Origin: Mactromeris polynyma
Lineage: Eukaryota > Mollusca > Bivalvia > Venerida > Mactridae
Direction of reading: 5' to 3'
Assembly (NCBI GenBank): GCA_032209605.1
Contig: JASFXZ010000010.1
Location: 14,777,385-14,841,384 of the forward strand
DNA length: 64,000 nucleotides
A program made the translations under genes and the position numbers. Of the stretch, positions 11,811 through 24,324 are shown in pieces. Below the pieces are notes generated by a model. It worked only from the letters and a program-made list of their open reading frames with translations. It had not been told where the DNA came from and ran no database searches. Within the stretch, counting starts at the first letter, position 1; the number at the start of each line of letters is the position of its first letter.

Positions 11811-12297
11811 GTAAAAATAATACTTACAATGTACTGATCGTGTAAAAATAATACTTACAATGTACTGATCGTGTAAAAATATACTTACAATGGACTGATC
11901 GTGTAAAAATAATACTTACAATAGACTGATCATGTAAAAATAATACTTACAATGTACTGATCGTGTAAAAATAATACTTACAATGTACTGATCGTGTAAA
12001 AATAATACTTACAATGTACTGATCGTGTAAAAATAATACTTACAATGTACTGATCGTGTAAAAATAATACTTACAATGTACTGATCGTGTAAAAATAATA
12101 CTTACAATGTACTGATCGTGTAAAAATAATACTTACAATGTACTGATCGTGTACAAATAATACTTACAATGTACTGATCGTGTAAAAATAATACTTACAA
12201 TGTACTGATCGTGTAAAAATATACTTACAATGGACTGATCGTGTAAAAATAATACTTACAATGTACTGATCGTGTAAAAATAATACTTACAATGTTC
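11811..12297. repeat. 31-bp minisatellite, about 16 copies, 3' of the GPCR
   Basis: Unit GTAAAAATAATACTTACAAT plus GTACTGATCGT; two units have lost one base (GTAAAAATATAC). It begins 164 bp after the GPCR stop codon and could be within the 3' UTR or just beyond it. Confidence 0.97.
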
Positions 12298-14391
12298 TGT
12301 GTAGTTTGTATATAAATATGATATGTATAAAAATGAGTAATACCCTATACACATATATCTTTGATACTACTAGAGGCACGGACATATAAACCATGGATTG
12401 GAAACTAGCTGATATCAGTGAAAAGATAACAAGATAATTTACCCACAGTCCTTAGCACGAGCTCGGTGAGTATCATGAATTTCTGCCACTTCATTGTTTG
12501 GCAATAGTGGGCAATCTCGAAGCAAGGAACATTAATGGAAGAAATGTCAGCTTCATGAAAATATGTACATACAAACAACAAAGCAAACACAAATAATATA
12601 CACACCAACCAAGAAATATTAAAGCTGTTATGACGATTATGGCGGGTCAAAATGTCATCTTCGCTCCATTCTGAAACAAGATGTGGATGTCACAAAAGTT
12701 TTATAGCGGGTTTGGTGTCGGAAGAAATCCAGCTGCTTGCTAGAGTTTAAACAAATCTATATATAGACATTGTTGGAAGTGTCCAATCCATGGTTTTAGC
12801 CCAAAGGTACTATAACTTTTCTTTACTCAAACTGAGTCGCATCAGTTCAGTGCAAAACACTCGAGGTGTGAGATTGTTCTTTTTTTTTGTTCAATCTTGT
12901 TTTTTTTCTTAATCTTGTTTTTGAAATATTTGTTGCAAGAGGATGAATGTTTTTATTATGATTGTAAATATTTTAAATGTTTTAAAACGTTTCTCTCTTG
13001 TATTTAAAGTGGCATGATAACTTTCTTCCAAGAAAATCTCCTAACTTTCTTCCAAGAAACTTCGCTGTCACTGACTGTTGAATGTGATGCTGTCTATCTT
13101 GAAAACATGTATGAAAAATGGTTTTGATGCGATCATACCTAATATATCATTCCATGTTTGTAAAATAAACAATAAACCAGAAAATCTCCTATTTGTCCGA
13201 ATTTCGAATCAAAATCACTGAAATCCTTACTTCCTTTTGATGTCTAAAATCAATTACTTTCAGCTTTGAGAAAACTGATAATGAGTTGTTGTTTTTCAAA
13301 TGGATTGCCATTTTGGTAGTTTGAAACTTGGTCATCTGAGAGGGTTATATTCCATTTGCAAACCTGAGCAATCTGAGACAAATAGTTATTGGACATTGAT
13401 GTCAAACAAGTGGAAAAAATTGTTTTGTTCAGGAGGCTACCCTTATCCAACTATATAACTGCCCCAGTCTTTGCTGCACATTGAATATGAACTAAGACAT
13501 CCTACCACATTATCTCAGATGGTAGAATACTTGGCCATCACCTATTCATGTCCTTGCGTTACTTTTAACTTTGTTCTTTCCCATCACCTATTCATGTCCT
13601 TGCGTTACTTTTAACTTTGTTCTTTCCCTCGGCCTCTGATTCATGTGAAGTCTGAATGGCTGATGCTAATCTTGCGCATGAATCTTGGTACATGGTGAAA
13701 TCATTCATTCTCAATTTCCAAATTCAAGCGGATTCTAATTTATTGTTTTATCATGATGCTGAGTTCACTTCTAATTGAATGTTCAAAATGGCAACAAGCA
13801 AGAATTGATCAGGTGAATTTGAAGGCATTTTGCTGACTTCAAGGAAAGGATTGTGTGCCTTCAGTCAGTTTGGAGACAGTCTTGAATTTGGTGAATGTAA
13901 CATGTAAAAGATTTCTCTATAAATCCTCTTGGGGATTTTGTTGTTGAACTTGAAGATTACTGTTGCTTGTTTTTTTTCAATACATTATGTGAGCTGAATT
14001 TAAAAAAGATGTGCTATAATGGAACTCTCCTTCTATTTAAAATTACATCATGTTTCAGAATTAGAGAAAAATTGTACATGATAATTTCTACTGAGAGAAA
14101 TGTACTGAAAACTCCATTTCAGCTAGTATTTTGATAAAATGCCAGAAATTGTATTCAACTTTATGTTTAACATTATACATTTGAAATTGATCATTCAAAT
14201 TTGTAAAAACACTTTTTAATTACTTGATTAATGACTAAACCATTAAGATATAATAATAATCCAGCATTCAACTTTATATTGAAAATTTATACTTTTTATC
14301 CAACATTCGAATGCTGAATCAGTATTTGAATATTCGGACATTTGTTGACTTCCCTACTTGAATTTATGTTTACTAGTAAAAAAATCAATAT
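12298..14391. other. Unique AT-rich sequence with one 45-bp direct duplication
   Basis: No gene recognised. Positions 13535-13628 hold two tandem copies of a 45-bp segment starting CCATCACCTATTCATGTCCT. Positions 13018-13062 hold a short duplication of CTTTCTTCCAAGAAA. Small minus-strand frames here lack any feature. Confidence 0.5.
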
Positions 14392-14734
14392 TTACCACAT
14401 TGCGACATTATAATGTGTGGAATGTCAGGTATTATAATGTGTGGAATGTCAGGTATTTTACCACATGGCGACATTATAATGTGTGGAATGTCAGGTATTA
14501 TAATGTGTGGAATGTCAGGTATTATAATGTGTGGAATGTCAGGTATTATAATGTGTGGAATGTCAGGTATTATAATGTGTGGAATGTCAGGTATTATAAT
14601 GTGTGGAATGTCAGGTATTATAATGTGTGGAATGTCAGGTATTATAATGTGTGGAATGTCAGGTATTATAATGTGTGGAATGTCAGGTATTTTACCACAT
14701 GGCGACATTATAATGTGTGGAATGTCAGGTATTT
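14392..14734. repeat. 24-bp minisatellite, composite, about 13 copies
   Basis: Unit ATTATAATGTGTGGAATGTC plus AGGT. Three spacer modules TTACCACATGGCGAC (first one TTACCACATTGCGAC) interrupt it near 14394, 14458 and 14692, so the block is bounded by the module. Since 24 is eight codons, repeat-only frames appear in several phases. Confidence 0.96.
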
Positions 14735-15191
14735 TTAAAGACTGGTCACTTAATATGTCACTGTTTTCATATACATAATTAAATGTATGTCTAAGTATAA
14801 GTACAAAAAATATACAGAGATATTCCTCCCCTCGCAAAAAGCCCAAATCCTGGAACTGCCCCTAATTATTGTTGTAGTGAACTGCTCTAGACCTTTTATT
14901 TAAAAGGTTATATTTCAATTTCATATGATATGAACAAGTTTTTTGAGCTATTGTTTTCAGTTTCAAGAATCGGTCATTGAAAATTCGTATACGCTGTGAT
15001 AATAAACTGTCTGATATTACGTATAGCCACAGAAAGGAATCGTCGGCTCTGCAGACAGTTCTGCCAACTTTTTGATTAGTTTCAAAAAAATAAATTCACC
15101 TTTTAGCTTGGTTTCTGTGTACAACATGGCAGATTCAATATTCCCAATATCAACAAGTTGACAGCTTTTGTAGACAGAAGAAATTAAAATA

Positions 15192-15356
15192 CAGTCGGAT
15201 CTCATTTATTCGACAACCTTTTATATCCTAATAAAATAAATATCGGGTTCCTATGTATCTTCTTATGCATGTCGAATTGAAATGGGCTATACAAACTATG
15301 CATTATTTGAAATAAAATTTCCGACCCAATGTATTCGAATGAACAAGGTCTGACTG
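15192..15356 (+). mobile_element. MITE family 2 copy (TIR CAGTCGGACCTCG)
   Basis: Begins CAGTCGGATCTCATTTATTC after TA and ends AATGAACAAGGTCTGACTG before TA. Same internal order (TTCGACAACCTT, CTTCTTATG, AATTGAAATGGGCTA, AAATAAAATTTCCGACCC) as copies at 29398, 29863 (reverse) and 47077. Non-autonomous, TA-flanked, of Tc1/mariner-pogo style. Confidence 0.85.
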
Positions 15357-15579
15357 TAGGCTGTACTACCAGTACTTGTGTATCTGCTAGTTTCTTTGCG
15401 TGTGAATCTAGTCCATTGATTTCTTTCCCGTCATTAGGTCCTGCGTACAATTTCAGGCCCTATGTTCTCAAAGAACTAGTTTTCAGGATCAAATCAGATT
15501 TAGCTTCTTTCAAACTTTGAAGAATGTTGTATGAAAAACTAAACTTTTTATTGAAGGGAGCTAGCAACAAAGTGTACCG

Positions 15580-15845
15580 TCTCCCTTGGCAGAGTGGTTA
15601 AGGCATCCACCTTGGGAGTGGAAGGTCAAAGGTTTGAATCCCGGTAGGAGTCTGTTCTGATATGGCGGGTTGGTGAGCCACCAGCTAGTTATATAACGGT
15701 TACAGTGCGCCTACCTGCCTGGTGCCTGGCATTAAAGGATAGGAATCAGGAAGTAAATGTGCTCAGAAAGTAGGTGTCTCATAAATCAGAAATGGCTGGT
15801 CCTTAAAATAGGGGTGACACTATAATAAATCAACACTTTACTTTT
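15580..15845 (+). mobile_element. tRNA-derived SINE
   Basis: A tRNA-like head with A-box region TGGCAGAGTGGTTAAGGC and B-box GGTTTGAATCC, followed by a non-tRNA body (GGTTGGTGAGCCACCAGC.., TGCGCCTACCTGCCTGG) and an AT-rich tail ending near TAATAAATCAACACTT. The head is Ser/Leu-tRNA-like but the acceptor and T stems pair poorly, so it is a SINE rather than a working tRNA. Confidence 0.75.
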
Positions 15846-17224
15846 ACATAATTATGCAACCTTAATTTCATCAATGCATGAGTAATGTGGATTGTTGATA
15901 GTTCATGTAAGGCATATACATGTAGTGAACTGTTACATATGTGATATGTGATGGATATGAATGTTTTGCAAAATTTTAAGACATTAAAGTCAGTTTTCAT
16001 GTTTTAGAAAAGGATTAGGATTAATAAGTTAAGACTGATTCTGGAAAATTGATCCTGATCAATGATCTATATCATAGAGATAAGTGTGATTTACTATTTT
16101 CTCAACAAAAAAGTAAAGTTTTGATGGTTTTCACAATGTTAATTAAAATATTATTAGGTATTTTTGTGTTTGTTTATGAAAAGTACTTCATAAAATTTTC
16201 AATTGCTTTCCAAGATGGACAAATACTGTTCAGGATCAAATTGATCCAGATTAGTTGATCCTTTGTGAACACAGGACCTGGTTATTAGATACTCGATTGA
16301 TGTTCTGCATTGCGTCTATACTGTCTCGCTTTTGTTTCAAGCGTCTAATTATTCTTGTATAGGATTAAATTGAACAGAAAATTAAGAGAAGATTAATTGC
16401 TTCAGGTAATGTTCATTATCTTGACAACAAATATTGGCTGGTTCATGCACAATAACTCCTCCAAATCTCGGCATTGTTCTTACATGGGTATCTTCTGTAT
16501 GTGGCTTTCTATGTGAGCAATATAATATACTCTACCTGATTAATAACACAACTAAATATCGTCCAGGTCAGCACGGTGACATTAAATCTCAAACATAATT
16601 TGCTAAACTTAATCAATTATTAATTACTAGGGCTTAATTTCTTTTTGAAGAGTCATTTACTCATTTGTAACAATAAAACGCTTTTAACACTTGGAACAAA
16701 ATGAATGCAAAAGTGAAATATTTGTGTTTTCAATGGCGTTAAGTCTATTTGATAAGTGATAAAGTGAAAATTTCGTGATTGAACAAAATGCAGCCAGCAT
16801 AAATGTACACATTCAGTGAATTATGTTTGTAGATAGATATAATATGAACATACCCAATACCATAATTTTGCAAAAAAAATCTACTTGCAATTTAACTACG
16901 CAGTTTGGCAGTTTGCCATCTTTTTAATGAGCGAAAATATCGAAACATCTTCTTATACAGTGAGTAGATTCAGAATGTCGACCACTTATAAGGATTTATG
17001 TCATTTATTCCATTTCTTTCATAGTGTTGGGAATTGTTGAGGGATTGATGTAAACTAATTTGCAATCAAATGAATCTATTGCAGCGTCATTATTTAATCG
17101 GTTGCTATGCAACTGGGTACCATAAACAGTGTTGGAATAGTTATTGTATAAAATATCTACATGATATATCTGTCTGTTGATATCCGAGTGGAGTTTAATA
17201 ATGCTGTGCACGTATTAGATACAC
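15846..17224. other. Unique AT-rich sequence, no gene seen
   Basis: Only short frames with no recognisable motif. No repeats beyond simple AT runs. Confidence 0.5.
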
Positions 17225-17225
17225 T

Positions 17226-17290
17226 AGCCCGTCTGACTAACTCCCTGTGGTAGAGCGCTAGACTGGCAGATCCGGGTTCGATTCTGGAAG
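17226..17290 (+). mobile_element. Truncated tRNA-like SINE head
   Basis: TAACTCCCTGTGGTAGAGCG (A-box like) and GATCCGGGTTCGATTCTGG (B-box like) at tRNA spacing, without good acceptor-stem pairing. Directly followed at 17290 by a truncated family-1 MITE, so this is a junction of two relics. Confidence 0.65.
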
Positions 17291-17352
17291 ACCGCACTCT
17301 TGGGACCCTTGAAAGCTGAGATTGAATAAAGAACTTTAAGTGAGGTTTTACT
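17290..17352 (+). mobile_element. Truncated MITE family 1 copy
   Basis: ACCGCACTCTTGGGACCCTTGAAAG and the terminal AAGTGAGGTTTTACTGTA match full copies at 24161 and 34131, but the left TIR and much of the middle are missing. Confidence 0.7.
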
Positions 17353-18042
17353 GTACTTGCTTTGTCTTCATTAATGTTATTTATTTAAGTAATTGTTAAT
17401 TACTCATTAAATTAAAAGGAGTCCTGCTAAGACAATAATTGGACCACACTAATTATTCAAACATTTAAACTCTTCAATTCAAGGTAATTTGCAGTGTCAA
17501 TGATTTGTGTCAGTGCAGTGCTTGCCACTCAATCCACTCGTCTTTGAACAAATTTTGTTACGAAACAATTCGTTTTAGGTGATATTAAAGCAAAAACAGA
17601 TATTTTAGGAATTTTTACTCAAATTACCTAAAATAGGGGTTATGTACATGTAGGACTCGGGGGGAATTTTAAGTTAATTAAAAGCGCTTGGCATTGAAAA
17701 TCAATGACGTGGAAGACGAATATTGTCAGAGATATAAAAAGTTAGAAGGTCTAATCAAGTATTGTTAAAAGCGTTTATATATTGGCAATGTGAGTTTGTT
17801 TGTGGGTCCTGATTATTTGTGAATTATCATGTTCTTTTCATGTGACAATCAAAATATTTGCTATAAGATGAAGAAATAGGGACCTACATTTTTTAATATA
17901 AATTTCAGTGCTCTGATTAAATTATTTATTGACTACTGGGGTCAAAACATGGTTTAAAACATACCATATTCTGTAATTATACCTTCTAGCAGTAGTTCAA
18001 TATGATCAAACTACAAAAATATGAGATTTTAGTTAATTTGTT
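17353..18042. other. Unique AT-rich sequence, no gene seen
   Basis: No gene, repeat or structural RNA recognised. Confidence 0.5.
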
Positions 18043-18206
18043 ACCTTGACATATAATAAAAAATCATCTGATTGTGATGTAATAAAAAATCATCTGATTG
18101 TGACCTTGACATATAATAAAAAATCATCTGATTGTGATGTAATAAAAAATCATCTGATTGTGATGTAATAAAAAATCATCTGATTGTGATGTAATAAACA
18201 ATTATC
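18043..18206. repeat. Short 26-bp tandem repeat, about 6 units
   Basis: Unit ATAAAAAATCATCTGATTGTG with alternating spacers GATGTA and ACCTTGACAT, giving a mixed 26/32-bp spacing. Confidence 0.9.
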
Positions 18207-19160
18207 TGAAAATCTTGTTCTTAGGAGAAGTTCATGTCATTGTTTCTCTAATTTTCTAATCTATATTCGACTCATTAAATAACATGTCTTGGCAATTTCC
18301 ATGTTACATCTATAAATGTCTGTTACACAAGAACTTCTCTTATATTTCTAGACGTCTAATTGAAATTTATTTTGCTTTTAAATTTCTTAGAAAAAAAGGA
18401 TCAAGGCCCTAAATTTTCCTTGCAACAGGGTTATGATCTTTTGTGGAAATTCTACTTGCCAAATATTAACTGACAGTGTGATATGATCAACGATCATTCA
18501 AAAAGGAAACTTTATTTTGAACATTATATTATAAATGAATATTTAATTGACTGAGCAAATATGCCATTATGTATTTCCTTGTTAAATTATCAGTAATTCT
18601 GGAAATTATAAATAATTCTAAAATTCTTAGAATCAAGTTATCATGATTGTACAAACCTTAAATAAAGTAGTTTTGATAAAAAAGTTTTTTTTTTTTCAAT
18701 AAATGTTGCCTCAAGTTTTTCCCATCCACAGTGCTAAATTTCCCAATCAAACCCGACCAGGAGCCATTTCCAAATTGGTGAAAGAAAAAGGCTGGCTAGA
18801 ACAATTTATTACAAATTTCTATCATGTTATGCAACGATTAGGGTTATTATTTGAACAGGATGAACAAAACATGCAATAATTGTTGTTCAATTTGATGCAG
18901 ATAAAAATACAAATTCATTTTTCCCCCGTTATCCTTGATAATCCTCTTGGAAATAATTCATCTCTGACAGGAAGTTACGTCTCTGGTGTGATAAACTACG
19001 ACAATACCATCTGATGCAAACAAATGAAATTTAGCGTAAAATCTGAATTTTTCCCTTGAGGTAATCGATTTCTTGCTAATATTTTGTTTGTTGTTTAGAC
19101 CAGTCAACTTGCAATGTGATCTTCAGTGCATGCTATTGTGATAAATTTACATTTCAATTT
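18207..19160. other. Unique AT-rich sequence, no gene seen
   Basis: Low GC with no supported coding, mobile or RNA feature. Confidence 0.5.
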
Positions 19161-19235
19161 GAGGGTTCAGTGCAAGACTATCCCAACTTCTATATAAATA
19201 CATAGGAGTTACGATAGTCTTGTGTTGTACCCTTG
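19161..19235. other. Imperfect 75-nt hairpin
   Basis: Arms GAGGGTTCAGTGCAAGACTA.. and ..TAGTCTTGTGTTGTACCCTT pair over about 33 bp, with CAAGACTATC perfectly matched, around a loop near ATATAAATACAT. Size and shape resemble a pre-miRNA or a tiny foldback element; no known mature sequence was recognised. Confidence 0.6.
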
Positions 19236-19272
19236 AATGGCATTTTGCTAAGATTAACATGTGACCGGCCCA

Positions 19273-19300
19273 TGTAATTTATATCCCGATAAATTACATT
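19273..19300. other. Short perfect stem-loop
   Basis: TGTAATTTAT and ATAAATTACA, a perfect 10-bp inverted repeat around ATCCCG. Confidence 0.7.
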
Positions 19301-19616
19301 GATGGTGGCGAACCCTGTCCTTAAATTTTATTGGTCGGAAGATTACATGTTTAAACATAAACAACGCACAAAGGAAGTCTTGCGAAATTATTATACACGC
19401 TCCGTTAATGACGTTACTTCGAAAAACTTATTTTTTAAATTATGTAAAAGTGACAATTAGATTGACTTGACTTTTTGTTTATATTTTAAACATTTATTTT
19501 CTGTGTTTTGTTACACTTTAAATGTGTTATAATTCGAGGAATTATTTGTATAAGAAGCTATTTCTTTGTTTGGTGTACGTGTCCATATTGCCGTTACCCA
19601 AGCTGTTCTGTTATTT

Positions 19617-20240
19617 ACTCAAACCTAAATATACATACTTCGACTCAAACCTAAATATACATACTTTGACTCAGACCTAAATATACATACTTCGACTCAA
19701 ACCTAAATATACATACTTCTACTCAGACCTAAATATACATACTTCGACTCAGACCTAAATATACATACTTCGACTCAAACCTAAATATACATACTTCGAC
19801 TCAGACCTAAATATACATACTTCGACTCAAACCTAAATATACATACTTCTACTCAGACCTAAATATACATACTTCGACTCAGACCTAAATATACATACTT
19901 CGACTCAAACCTAAATATACATACTTCGACTCAGACCTAAATATACATACTTCGACTCAGACCTAAATATACATACTTCGACTCAAACCTAAATATACAT
20001 ACTTCGACTCAGACCTAAATATACATACTTCGACTCAGACCTAAATATACATACTTCGACTCAGACCTAAATATACATACTTCGACTCAGACCTAAATAT
20101 ACATACTTCGACTCAGACCTAAATATACATACTTCGACTCAGACCTAAATATACATACTTCGACTCAAACCTAAATATACATACTTCGACTCAGACCTAA
20201 ATATACATACTTCGACTCAAACCTAAATATACATACTTCG
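19617..20240. repeat. 26-bp minisatellite, 24 copies
   Basis: Unit ACTCAAACCTAAATATACAT plus ACTTCG, with ACTCAGACC and CTTCTACTC variants in recurring order. Confidence 0.98.
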
Positions 20241-20779
20241 AAAGGAAATAAAACAAACTTGCTTAGTTTTAAGCATTTATGCAGTAATAAAAATGATTGG
20301 GAAAATAAATATTAATATAAGAATTAAAGTGCTCATGTTTTATTGGTGTATTATAATTACATTGGGACAATTCAAAGCGTCGTTGGCGTACCAACCCCTG
20401 GGGTAAGGCCATTAGAATCTTAAATATGTATGTTGACTGCTTATGGGCAAAATACTAAAATACTCCAAATTTAGGATGGTGATACAAAATAATTCAGTTT
20501 TCCTGCAGTTTGTATTGGGAAATAATAATACAAGCATGAATGCAAAAACAGACATTTCACCCATAATAAACTATTGCAAAGTCTCTTGATGATGCATTTG
20601 GGCTAGTCTCATAAATTCTCATCAAAATCAATATTTTACACAATCCTATCTTCTAGACTTCATATGAACAATCCTTCAGTGTATCACACATTACTCAATT
20701 ATTTCCCATTCCCATTTTGTATCTGACCCTTTTCTATAGTATATTAAGTACTCACTCAATACGCTCTCCAACAGACATG
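20241..20779. other. Unique sequence between arrays, no gene seen
   Basis: No supported feature. Confidence 0.5.
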
Positions 20780-21334
20780 CAAACATTGTGTAACATTGGG
20801 CAAATGTTATGTAAAATTGTGCAAACATTGTGTAACAAATGTGATGTTACATTGTGCAAATGTTGTGTAACATTGTGTAACATTGGGCAAATGTTATGTA
20901 CCATGGTGCAAACATTGTGTAACATAGTTCAAACAGTGTGTAACATTGGGCTAACATTGTGCAAATGTTGTGTAACATTGTTCAAACATTGTGTTACATT
21001 AGGCAAACATTGTGTAACATTGTGCAAATGTTGTGTAACATTGTTCAAACATTGTGTTACATTAGGCAAACATTGTGTAACATTGTGTAACATTGTTCAA
21101 ACATTGTGTTACATTAGGCAAACATTGTGTAACATTGTTCAAACATTGTGTAACATTGGGCTAACATTGTGCAAATGTTGTGTAACATTGTTCAAACATT
21201 GTGTAACATTGGGCTAACATTGTGCAAATGTTGTGTTACATTAGGCAAACATTGTGTAACATTGTTCAAACATTGTGTAACATTGGGCTAACATTGTGCA
21301 AATGTTGTGTAACATTGTTCAAACATTGTGTAAC
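20780..21334. repeat. 21-bp minisatellite with variant units, about 26 copies
   Basis: Core unit CAAACATTGTGTAACATTG plus two bases, with variants CAAATGTTG.., ..GTTACATTAGG and ..CATTGGGCTAA arranged in recurring higher-order blocks. The 166-residue Cys-rich frame over it simply encodes the unit (QTLCNIV) and is not called as a gene. Confidence 0.95.
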
Positions 21335-22484
21335 AACTCTCATTTTTTTTATAAGTTGGACAAAATAACAGGAACTGACTTCCCTTTTATTTAAAGTGGC
21401 AATACATTTTCCCCCTCTTTGCAGATGACTATAATTTTTATTATGATGTTTTTAAATGACCCAAATTGCATTTCATTGTATAAAAATACATTCTGTTAGT
21501 TTGATATTAATGTGATTCTAAACCAATTTTGGTCTTGAAAACGAAAGTTAAGATTTTGACAGATCTGAGAGGATTTTCTAATTTATGGTTTGGTAACAAA
21601 CATCGAATGACAATAGGTTTCATTCATTACATCAAAAACATTTTTCATACAATTATCTTTCACATCAGAAATTGTCATACTCAGCAGTCTTTGTCGAGAG
21701 TTCTTCAGTTACAATGAAGTTTCTTAGAAGAAAGTCAGGGGTAAAATGTTCTATTTTTTGCAGAATATGTCAAATTCAGTGAAATAATAACATTTTTGTT
21801 GCCAATAAATCTCATTCCTTACTAAATATGTAGAAACATTTGTATATACATGACATTGATTGTGTAATATGTTGCTTTAACTCACCACTTGTTAAATTCT
21901 GTCTGATTGTGAAGTTTTGATGAAGAAAGTCAAATTTTCTAAAATAAATTAAGTGCTCATTCTGAAACAAAACTATAACTCCTTTTCTAAAAGAATCCAT
22001 TGTTCATGAGAGATGAAAGTCTTCCGGGTATAATCCCAGAATGTGTCATAAAATTTAGATTTTTGTGTCTTTTTTATTGAATAATAAATTTGTTTAGATT
22101 ATTGTCCAAATATTTAGCTGTATATAGATTCTTGTAGATCTTACAATTGTTTTAAACATTCATGTCTTGATAAAATGCGCTTTGTATATTTTGCTATTGT
22201 TCCTATTGACTCTGTCAACATTGTTGTTGTTTTTATTATTGCTGTTTAATTATTCTTGTTCTTACGTTGTCATTGACAACAGTTGCCATATAGACATTGT
22301 TACCGTGGTGATGTATATAATATATTGATCGTACAAGTCATGCTTTTCAGAATGGCTTTGCTGGCATCGCTTTCATTTTGACAAAGTTTGCTTCTTTGAC
22401 CCCTGTTGCCTTGTTACGCATCATTTTATGTAGTCTCATTGTCATAGTAAAATGTTTCTTCCTTGACTCTGATATATTATACAA
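21335..22484. other. Unique AT-rich sequence, no gene seen
   Basis: Only short frames without features. Confidence 0.5.
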
Positions 22485-23420
22485 CAGTGAAACCTCCCCA
22501 GAGAGGCCCTCTCTAGAGCAACAACCTCTCTAGAGCAACAACCTCTCTTCAACAACAACATCAATTTCCCCACAATAAATATTTACTACCAATTTAACCT
22601 CTCTAGAGCAACAACCTCTCTTCAACAACAACATCAATTTCCCCACAATAAATATTTACTACCAATTTAACCTCTCTAGAGCAACAACCTCTCTTCAACA
22701 ACAACATCAATTTCCCCACAATAAATATTTACTACCAATTTAACCTTTCTAGAGCAACAACCTCTCTTCAACAACAACATCAATTTCCCCACAATAAATA
22801 TTTACTACCAATTTAACCTTTTTAGAGCAACAACCTCTCTTCAACAACACCATCAATTTCCCCACAATAAATATTTACTACCAATTTAACCTTTTTAGAG
22901 CAACAACCTCTCTTCAACAACAACATCAATTTCCCCACAATAAATATTTACTACCAATTTAACCTTTTTAGAGCAACAACCTCTCTTTAACAACAACATC
23001 AATTTCCCCACAATAAATATTTACTACCAATTTAACCTTTTTAGAGCAACAACCTCTCTTCAACAACACCATCAATTTCCCCACAATAAACATTTACTAC
23101 CAATTTAACCTCTCTAGAGCAACAACCTCTCTTCAACAACAACATCAATTTCCCCACAATAAATATTTACTACCAATTTAACCTCTCTAGAGCAACAACC
23201 TCTCTTCAACAACACCATCAATTTCCCCACAATAAACATTTACTACCAATTTAACCTTTTTAGAGCAACAACCTCTCTTCAACAACACCATCAATTTCCC
23301 CACAATAAATATTTACTACCAATTTAACCTCTCTAGAGCAACAACCTCTCTTCAACAACACCATCAATTTCCCCACAATAAATATTTACTACCAATTTAA
23401 CCTTTCTAGAGCAACAACTG
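22485..23420. repeat. 73-bp minisatellite (about 12 copies) headed by a MITE-like TIR
   Basis: The block opens with CAGTGAAACCTCCCCAGAG, which looks like a terminal inverted repeat of the CAGTxxxACCTC type found on other elements here, then repeats a 73-bp unit (CCTCTCTAGAGCAACAACC, TCTCTTCAACAACAACATC, AATTTCCCCACAATAAAT, ATTTACTACCAATTTAA). Variants include CTTTTTAGAG and AACACCATC. No matching right TIR is seen after 23420. Confidence 0.95.
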
Positions 23421-24160
23421 AGATTGACTAGATGATTGACTAGTGTTAGAATGTTTATAAATAGATCAAGTTTATAAACAAATCCCTGTGTTCATATGTT
23501 TGTGAACAAATCCCTGTGTATTCATGTTTGTGAACAAATCCCTGCACATACATATGTTTATTAACAAATCCCTATGTATGCATACGTTCAGATCAGACTT
23601 CAAATTGTTCAGTAGATTTGTGTGTGGTTTTCTCTGTGACAAACAAGAGAGTATATCATTGTTGTCATTTTAATAGTTCCAATATTTTGCTCCTTGTCTC
23701 ATTAGTTTCTCTGTCATTCATTTGTTATTGATACTGGAATCTCCATTCCTGGGATACAAGGAAGGTTGATGATTTATCAGTAAACAATGGAAATAAAATA
23801 TATAATAATGAATGAAAATATGTACAATAATTTCTTAGTGGTATGTGAACATGATAGGAATCAAAACATGAGTGTATTCTGTCACCAATGTGCAAACAAT
23901 CAAATTCACATCACAACATGTTGAAACTCACACGATTTTAAATATCATGTTATCTAAATAATATACTGGGCAAAATAGCTAACCTGCCAGTACTATTTCT
24001 CATAGTCACTCACAGCTACTGGTTACATCTTCTGTTGATGTTACAGTAAGCTCTAACATTTAAATGCTTTGAATGAATTGAACTATCCAATAAAGTCTAT
24101 ATAAACTTGTCAAAATCACATTCATCACTTTGTCATAATTTATTGAAGATTCTCAAAATC
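23421..24160. other. Unique sequence with a four-fold AACAAATCCCTGTGT degenerate repeat
   Basis: Positions 23473-23585 hold about four degenerate copies of GTTTGTGAACAAATCCCTGT. No gene seen. Confidence 0.6.
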
Positions 24161-24324
24161 CAGTAAACCTCAATAATGCGACCACCCTTGGGACCATTAA
24201 AAAACTGGTCTTATTATTGAGGTGGCCTTAATATTGAGGTTGCATAAAAGAGCAAAATCGTGAAAAATGAACTTGAAGATTGTGTTCCAAATTTTGAGAT
24301 GGTCTTTAAGTGAGGTTTCACTGT
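24161..24324 (+). mobile_element. MITE family 1 copy
   Basis: Starts CAGTAAACCTCAATAATGCG and ends GTGAGGTTTCACTG/TA. Internal GACCACCCTTGGGACC, GAGGTGGCCTTAATATTGAG and GAAAAATGAACTTGAAGATT are shared with copies at 34131, 49972 and 53351. Non-coding, TIR-bounded, TA-flanked. Confidence 0.85.

Noticed and set aside
15580..15660. Possible functional tRNA-Ser/Leu
   Set aside because: A and B boxes are present, but acceptor and T stems do not pair well and a SINE body follows.
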